A stretch of 64,000 nucleotides of DNA. It comes from Ephemerocybe angulata (lineage: Eukaryota; Basidiomycota; Agaricomycetes; Agaricales; Psathyrellaceae). Position numbers and translations under genes: made by a program. The notes under the pieces were generated by a model that saw nothing but the letters and a program-made list of their open reading frames with translations, made no database searches and was not told where the DNA came from. Position 1 is the stretch's first letter. Each line of letters starts with the position of its first letter. The DNA lies in assembly GCA_013368325.1 (NCBI GenBank), contig JAACJK010000001.1:3472001-3536000 (forward strand), in the 5' to 3' direction. Positions 57,601 to 64,000 of the stretch are shown here, piece after piece.

Positions 57601-59952
57601 CTAATCAGAGTCAGACTCGGCAGACTCGCTGCTTTCCTCCGCTTCTCGTGCACGAGAACCAACACCTTGGGCCGTCGATGAGCCCGCCACCAAAGGGATA
57701 GCACGGGGCGCAACCGTACTGGTATGAGAAGCATCCGCTGCACTTGGATTGGTGCCGCCCGCACTCGCCATCGTCTCGGCGTTTTTCTTCTTTGTTGCAT
57801 TCCGCTTCCGCGTTGCTTTGGCCTTCTCCTTCGCATCTGCCCGCTTCTCTGGTCCCAATTGTCGCAAATGTGCTGCGATCTCGTACCGAAAGGCCGTGTT
57901 GTCAATGCAGTATGGTATTGGCTTGACCAGACTGCGTGGAAGTGTCTGCCTGAGCAAATGGGGGTTATGCAGGGAATGCATGTTAATGACATATCGCTTG
58001 GCGGGCAGGTGGATAACCGATGGCTTCAGAATTGAGGTCTGGCTTCGCTCTTGGACAACGAAATTATTCTCTACTTGCCCGACCTTGCAGCCCAGATTGA
58101 CACAGTCATGTTGAGCATTGAAGCTGAACATAAGGTCCTTAGGTTCGATGTCACAAGGTCAGATCGAGGTTCTAACATCCGCAGAGGAGGCCACATACCG
58201 TTGCTGGTATCGAGGCATAGCCACGAGACACTTCCTTCTCCATTACGGGCATGTTCAGTATCGCATGGCGCGTGCTCGAGATGGTAAATGGTTCTATAAT
58301 AATGTAAGAGCTGTCGCATGAACTCGAGTTCCCCTTCTTTACCAGAATTTCGCTGATTCGGCCAGCATGTATCGCCTGATCAGGGTCTGGCGTATTGGCA
58401 TCACGGTAAAAGACCCAGGCGCCTGTTGTGCAGACATCATGGGATCGACACACAACTTCCTTGCACTGTTCCCAGATTTGACCTGGCCTGGTACTCAGCG
58501 GCTCAAGGGCACTGACCACGGGCGTTTGGAAGACGTCCCAGATGCCTGTGATACGTTTCCGTTGCGGCGCTAGTTTAATCGTGCCTTTATGAAGACAAAT
58601 CAGTAAGGACACAACCATCGTGGACTCGAGAATGCTTTACCTGGGGTTTTCATACCATCGCTGGCCCACCCGAGCCGCCTTTGCAGGTTTGAATTGGTCA
58701 CGAGCATATTACTGATGCTTGGGCCAGCTTGGCGATAGACGCCTTCAGCTGTCTTCCACCAGCCGCCGCTCACCATGTGCTTGAAGCGTTCCATTCCTCC
58801 CAGGGTGTCTGCAATGTCCTTGCTGGGCGAGAGGTGATTTGAAAGAATGCTGCACAGTCGGAAAACCTTATTCCAGCATTCAAATCCTTCCGTTCCGACG
58901 AGAATTGCTGGGCCAAAACGGCGGATATCATCGGGCAGATGGGTTAGAACATGGAGCTTCACTTTGTTGATGATCTTCATTGGGTCGATGCGAGCCCAAA
59001 TATTCAAAACATTGTCAATGGCCACCTGGAGATCGTCCTACCGACCAGAACATTGAGTTAGCATTCGTGTTTACGGTGACCGAGCTATTCTGCTTTGAAG
59101 TAACTCACCAAATATTCGTTCATGTCTTGGATTAACGGGTACCAAAGCAAGGCACCAAGCTCTCCGGCAGCTTTCCACATCTCGAACACGAGATCAGAGC
59201 ATAGACCATGTAAGTGAAACACGGAAAGCTGCCCCAATATCTTAAAATGCTTTCCTATCAGCGCATTCTTGTATTGAATAAGATAATTTGCCCGAGGTGG
59301 AGGAGTGGTGAGGCCATGTAAATCTGACGACTGCAGACGTATTGCAAACTCCTTTTCTCGCGCGTCGTCATCGCGCCAGGCCGTATTTGTCTGGTGCCAT
59401 ACATACTTTGCGTTTCCGAGGAGCCAAGTATGGAGGAGCTCAACGGGAGTATCTCGATGAGGATCAATTCCTGGGAAGAGTGATTCAAGATGAGCCACCA
59501 TGGGCTATTAATCTCGAAATGTGCTTGGAGTGCGTACCTTGTAATTGAAGAAGACTGTTATAATGGTCTCCAGATCGAAGCTCTGTCCATGAAGCTATTT
59601 ATTTGGTTAGAGTACTGCCCAGGGACTCTCAATGCAAATCCGCTCACAATCAGATTCATCGAGCTTAGCATAGCTCTCGGGGGGCTGCATAACGACCCAA
59701 TCCCACAGCTCTGTTTGAATTACACCCTTGATTGCTTCAACCAGTGACTTCCGTGCTTCTTTTGACTCCATCTGATGGTTGAGTCGAGGATCCCGTGTGC
59801 CTCTATCTTGCAGCCTCTCTTTGTACAGCCCCTGGGCTTTTTCTAACAGGACGCCAATCCAATAGAGCGAGATCTTATCCTTGACACCACTTTGTGTAGC
59901 TGCTTTCTTGACGGCAGTCTTGGAGCCGTAGCACGCAAGGAGTATCTGTTCT
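57601..59952 (-). pseudogene. Multicopy basidiomycete family protein, 3' part of an interrupted gene
   Basis: Reading leftward from the insertion, the minus strand encodes IKEQILLACYGSKTAVKK, VKDKISLYWIGVLLEKA, FPGIDPHRDTPVELLHTWLL, KLHVLTHLPDDIRRFGPAIL, ECWNKVFRLCSILSNHLSPS and FSFNAQHDCVNLGCKVG, and ends with an acidic tail at 57601-57603. Introns are canonical where checked (for example 59554-59521, 58624-58570 and 58198-58138). This is a large repetitive protein family seen many times per genome in Agaricomycetes, for which I know no function; an association with mobile DNA is suspected. Apart from the insertion at 59953-63508 no break was found. Confidence 0.75.
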
Positions 59953-59960
59953 TTAATGGC
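59953..59960 (+). repeat. Target duplication, left
   Basis: TTAATGGC, repeated exactly at 63501-63508 on the other side of the hAT-like element. Confidence 0.88.
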
Positions 59961-60165
59961 TAGTGTTGTTTGGGCCTGGGCTTGGCCTGAAGCCCGCGGC
60001 TTGGGCCTGGCTTTTGCGGGCCTGGGCTTTCAAAAATGCCAGGCCAAGCCCACTTTTGCTTTGACTTTGGGCTTGGGCTTGGCCTGGGCTTTCACTACAA
60101 TAATTCAATACAAACCATAGCTATAGATTTTTACCATTTCAATACAAATATTTGTACAGTCATTA

Positions 60166-63023
60166 GTCATCCACTGTGACACCATCACCAAACGTGACAC
60201 TGCTGGAACCTTATCGTGCTCGTGTAGCCAATTTCTCCTCATTTCGTTTGAAATAAGTTGTAATGATGGTATATACCTTCTAGCTAGACATATACACTGT
60301 CCACATATCAAACATCAATAGGCGCCTTGAGATATAGACACAACGAGACAGTAGGTCATTGCAAAACAACCAAATTTCGGCAAGTTTGAAAATGTTTGAT
60401 TTCACTGGTGCAGAACATGACCACAACAATTCAATCTTTTGGAATATATTTCATCTGGTATGTCATGTGAATGTCCTGGAAAGATTTCGGAAGTACAGAA
60501 GCACAGAATTCGAAGCTGTGAGGTCTTCCCACACAGCATCATTTGGCCGTGATGGACATTTCTAGAGACAGAGGTACGATACATGATGAGGCTCCCCGAT
60601 ACGAGACCACCCACTTCTCTCAGTGCTATACATCGATACCACACTTATTCTCAACATTTCTGCCACTCCATACGATGCCCAGAACAGCAAAACCCGAGGA
60701 TCTCAAGCAGCGCTTGGCACGGAAGGAGATTGATGATCTGACAAATCGGGCTGCCGCCGCCTATCGGCTCGAGCTCGACAAGCCATACAAGCGCGGCATG
60801 GTACGCCGTGGATCCAGGAAAATTGCAGATGATTTCGAAGGAATCTACTTTGCAGAGACTGGGAAGAAAATCAAGCTCAGCCACAACACCGTTGCTGAAC
60901 GAGCTAAAGGCCGGAAAAGTCGCATTGAGTCAGCGAAGCTTCAAGAGTGGCTAACGGAGGACGAGACAGAGATCGTGATCAGCCATATAATCCGTTCAGC
61001 CAATCAAGGGTTTCCACTCTCTCATAGGCGGCTCAAGGAGGATGTTGACCGTATTTTACGAGCACGGTTGGGAGCAGAGTTCCGAGAGGAGGGTGTTGGT
61101 CAGGCTTGGACCCATCGGTTTGTGAAGAAACACTCTGATCGACTCAAAATGGCATGGTCGACGCCACTCGAGTCCAAACGAGCAAATGCGGTGAATCCAA
61201 CGACGAACGAGGCATGGTGGAAGCTGCTTGGCGACACATTGACCGATTACAGCATCGAGCCGTGGAACATCTACGGCGTTGATGAGGTTGGATGTCAGCC
61301 ATATGGCACGGAGAAGGAGCGTGTTATAGGTGCGAACCGTGCAGGACCACAGTATCAGCAACGACCAGGCAACAGGGAAAACATCACCGTGCTTGTGACT
61401 ATTTGTGCGGATGGCTCATCGACACCTCCGGCTGTTATTTTTAAAGGGAAGGCATACCAAGTCAAATGGAAACAGGATAATCCTGCAAATGCATCGTGTG
61501 TATTCACATTTTAAACTAGTCGGGATATGGAACTGACTCTCATCAGTATTGGATATTCCAAAAAAGGGTGGACAGACAACGAGATCGGTGTCGAGTGGTT
61601 GAAGCTATTTGACGAGCAAACTGCAGCCAAATCCAATGGGGAATGGCGCCTGTTGCTTGTTGATGGCCATACCTCACATTACAGTCTCGATTTTCTGGAC
61701 TATGCGCGCGAGAAGAAAATCCTTGTTCTGTGTTACCCATCCCACACGACGCACATCTACCAGGGGTTGGATGTGGTGATATTTGCCGTACTCAAACGGA
61801 AGCTCAGCAGCGAGCGCGATGCGTTCACACGGACAAATGCTGCTGACATCACGAAGGAAAACTTCTTGGCAATTTACGGACGTGCCCATATCGCTACTCT
61901 AACCTCGGAAAATGTCAAGGCTGCATTCAAGAAGACTGGCGTCGTTCCCTACAACCCCTCTGTTGTCTCTGATGTCAACCTCGCACCCAGTGTTCCCCAA
62001 TCCCTTCAATCTAATCTACCCGCGCCGCCACCGACACCCGTGCGAATCATGGCCAAGATGCTATCAAATCTATCATTAGAAGATGAAGAATCACTGGCCA
62101 CTGTCAACGAAGATGAAGAAGAACCTGATTCACCAACAGACGCCGCCAAACGGTCACGCGCAATTGTTGAAGATGCTGCCAAAGAACTTGCCAACACGAA
62201 CTACGCTTACCTTATCGGAAAACAACGCGTTCTGTCCTCTTCCCCCATGGTCCCTCCCACTGCCCAACCCATCCTCAATGTCCCAGTCGACATCTCCTCC
62301 CTCTTATTCATCACACCAAAGTCCAAGAACGAGGCAACGCTCCTAGCAGCACTACGGGAGCTCCACGCCGAGAACAAGACCCTGAAACACCGCGTGATCG
62401 AGCTGCAGGCCTCCAACATTTTAAATGAAACTTACTGCAACAAGCTTCGGTTCCAGCTAGCGGCAAAGGAGGAAAAGGCGGCGAAGAAGGGGAAGGGAAG
62501 GGGAAAGTTGATGGGGGATGGTCTCCCTCGGATGTTATCTGGGGATGAGTTTCACGCGCGAGTGGTGGAATTCACGGAGTGGCAACGCCAGGAGGAATTG
62601 AGGAAAGAGAAGCGGGGTAATGTTCGGGCACTCTGGAAGGAGGAAGTCGCAAAATGGGAGGTGGAAAAGGAGAGGATTAAGAGGGAGAATGAGTTGGTGG
62701 ACGAGCGCAACGAGAAAGCCGAGCAGAAGTGGAAGAACGCACAATCCGCCGCCAAACGGGCCAACCGGACCTTCAAACAACGGAAACCGGTCAAAGAATC
62801 CAAAGAAAAGGTGCCAAAAAAACCGACTTTGAAGGAATTCGAGGCCTCTTTAGAAGAAGATGATAGTGGAGATGATTCTGTTGAGAGTTCCGGGGCAGAA
62901 GAGGAGGAGGAGACCGAGGGGGAAGGCGACGATGAAGAGGATAGCGACTGATAATTCGTGATCCGCCAGTTGATGGTGGCTGTTCACCGGTGTCACGCTC
63001 GGTGATAGTGACCCAGAATTGAC
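60166..63023 (+). mobile_element. pogo/Fot1-type DNA transposon nested in the hAT element
   Basis: Left inverted repeat: GTGACACCATCACCAAACGT then GACAC (60176-60200). Right: GGTGTCACGCTCGGTGATAG then TGAC (62989-63012). Reverse-complemented, they share GTSAC, ATCACC and CGTGACAC. Weak similarity extends outward (GTCA) to about 60166 and 63023. TA precedes the left end (60164-60165), but no matching TA follows the right end, so the exact borders are uncertain. It encloses one transposase gene. Confidence 0.7.
60675..62951 (+). CDS. pogo/Fot1-family transposase (DDE_1, DD35D)
   Basis: Two exons, 60675-61495 and 61547-62951, join across a 51-base intron whose interior carries the stop that would otherwise split the frame, giving 741 residues. 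The N terminus has a psq-like helix-turn-helix (NRAAAAYRLELDKPYKRGM) and a CENP-B-type DNA-binding region (residues about 95-165, EWLTEDETEIVISHII to WTHRFVKKHSDRL). The catalytic Asps lie in IYGVDEVG, LLVDGHTSH and IYQGLDVV; 35 residues separate the second and third. The C-terminal 250 residues are coiled-coil-like and very acidic at the end. All motifs are intact, so it could be active. Confidence 0.92.
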
Positions 63024-63249
63024 CTTTCGCGCCGAATCGCTCTCTATTACCGCATGGACTGCATAATATGCCAAATTTATATATGTGTGTGTACCTAAGA
63101 TGTATCTGAACAATATTCCATCCTCCATCTCCCCCAAAGTTGTCTAACTACAAAGTGAGAAGCAATCTTGGAATTTGGCGTCACACAAGCTGACTAATGA
63201 CTGTAGTCTCCAAACTGATTATGTACCATATCACTCAAAATAGTACTTG

Positions 63250-63316
63250 CCATGCATGGGAATTGAACTGTTAGCCTCCTGTTATCATTTGTGCACTCCA
63301 ACCGGTGCGCTATTAT
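63250..63316 (-). repeat. tRNA-derived sequence (possible SINE or pseudo-tRNA)
   Basis: On the minus strand an A-box-like TAGCGCACCGGTTGGAGTGC (63312 downward) and a B-box-like GTTCAATTCCC (63268-63258) are spaced as in Pol III genes. A full cloverleaf could not be formed (the anticodon stem does not pair). It lies in the right arm of the hAT-like element. Confidence 0.4.
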
Positions 63317-63500
63317 GAGAATATAAATTATTATGTCAATTTCTCGTGACATAGTGGGCTTGGGCCTGGCATATTTCGAGGCCAGGCCCAAGCCCAGTGA
63401 AAGCCCACACCAAATGTGGGCCTGGGCTTGGCCTGGCTTGGTCATTTTGGGCTTGGCTTGGCCCGGCCTGGGCTTTGAAGCCCAAGCCCTGACAACACTA

Positions 63501-63508
63501 TTAATGGC
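63501..63508 (+). repeat. Target duplication, right
   Basis: TTAATGGC, identical to 59953-59960. Confidence 0.88.
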
Positions 63509-64000
63509 AGAAATCGTTTCACGGGGGTTTCGATTCGGACCAGGCTAAGATAACAGTCGTAAGCCGCAACACTCAAATTAGTTAAGGTGTGACCATTTCG
63601 GAGAAGCGACGGCGGACCTTGAACAATAAACAATATCCATCATTGGTTTCCTTCTGCTCATCACTCCCAGCGATAGTGTCGCGACGACAGCTTGCCTGCG
63701 CATTCCCTCCAATGTGCGAGGCATGTTCTGACTGCTGAGGGTTGTCGGCAGGAAGGACGTGAGGTATCAACTGGAAGAGTATCTCGCACCCGTGGAGGCA
63801 GTCATATCCTTCATGCCATTCCTCCGGATCGCTAGCGATGGGCACCATTGGGTCAGTAGAGTTTACTATATTCAATACGGCCACTCACAAATCTTCGACC
63901 AGCGCTGCAAACTGTTCCGAGCTCGACGCATGTGACGATGTTGAACTGAATCGCACGAAGTATTCCTGGGCAAGTTTCTTGTGAGGCAACGCCAAATTTT
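63509..64000 (-). pseudogene. Multicopy basidiomycete family protein, 5' part, runs off the window
   Basis: The minus strand reads PHKKLAQEYFVRFSSTSSHA, an intron (about 63890-63835), then HVLPADNPQQSEHASHIGG and RNPRETISAIKE, where the last residues cross the insertion site into 59952. The frame across the pre-insertion junction is preserved once one copy of TTAATGGC and the element are ignored, so the element landed inside an exon. The N terminus lies beyond position 64000. Confidence 0.75.

Larger units (their letters stand above)
59961..63500. mobile_element. hAT-like element carrying a nested transposon
   Basis: The ends are TAGTGTTGT (59961-59969) and ACAACACTA (63492-63500), flanked by the 8-base duplication TTAATGGC. 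Both ends are packed with GGGCTTGG/GGCCTGGGC units in both orientations (59970-60095 and 63351-63490), the usual subterminal repeats of hAT elements. The TAGTG terminus fits the hAT YARNG rule. Without the nested element it would be about 680 bases, i.e. a non-autonomous MITE. It interrupts an exon of the minus-strand gene. Confidence 0.82.

Noticed and set aside
59970..60095. GGCCTGGGCTTGG repeats as a microsatellite
   Set aside because: They occur in both orientations at both ends of an element with an 8-bp target duplication, so they are subterminal repeats of the hAT-like element.
61512..61514. Stop codon that appears to split the pogo transposase into two genes
   Set aside because: It lies inside a canonical 51-base intron (61496-61546). 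Removing it joins the two frames exactly and restores a continuous DDE domain.

Overview
The window looks like nuclear DNA from a basidiomycete fungus. Genes are split by many introns of about 50-60 bases, starts sit behind short TATA-like boxes and pyrimidine-rich leaders, tRNAs carry introns, and the gene families seen (DUF6593 proteins, expanded F-box proteins, CE4 deacetylases with tiny exons, a multicopy family with an LLHTWLLG motif) are typical of Agaricomycetes. A Rhizoctonia/Ceratobasidium-like genome is plausible, but that is inference and no species can be named from sequence alone. All exon structures below were worked out by eye from splice signals, reading frame and comparison between paralogues inside the window.

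Layout. 0-5 kb is gene-poor, with one small membrane protein, faint minus-strand remnants and a secreted-peptide gene with an in-frame stop. 5-13 kb holds tRNA-Leu(AAG), tRNA-Gln(CTG), an F-box gene, a decayed cytochrome P450, a small charged protein broken at a G run and an LRR-type protein. 13-21 kb holds another tRNA-Gln, an intact CE4 chitin-deacetylase-like gene, a BEM46-type alpha/beta hydrolase, a Cys/His-rich unknown protein and a small Gly/Tyr/Ser-rich protein. 21-27 kb is a row of three DUF6593 genes with identical intron positions. 27-33 kb has an MFS transporter pseudogene, a second intact CE4 gene and a damaged third. 33-47 kb has three more tRNA-Gln genes (one at 32.8 kb), a complete F-box gene and its truncated copy, the mitochondrial Lon protease and a single-exon F-box/LRR-like gene with a MITE in its promoter.

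47-57.6 kb has almost no recognisable intact gene. It holds a degenerate repeat array (48.0-49.6 kb) and a clean hAT-type MITE (51.3-51.8 kb). At 57.6-64 kb a minus-strand multicopy-family gene, otherwise open, is cut by a hAT-like element with a perfect 8-bp target duplication; inside that sits a pogo/Fot1-type transposon with an apparently intact DD35D transposase.

The genes do not form a metabolic pathway. The shared theme is local duplication followed by decay. Three F-box genes each lie 0.5-0.7 kb downstream of a tRNA-Gln(CTG), CE4 genes exist as two good copies and one broken copy, DUF6593 genes as three copies, and LRR fragments are scattered around their parent. Lon and the BEM46-like hydrolase are the conserved housekeeping genes.
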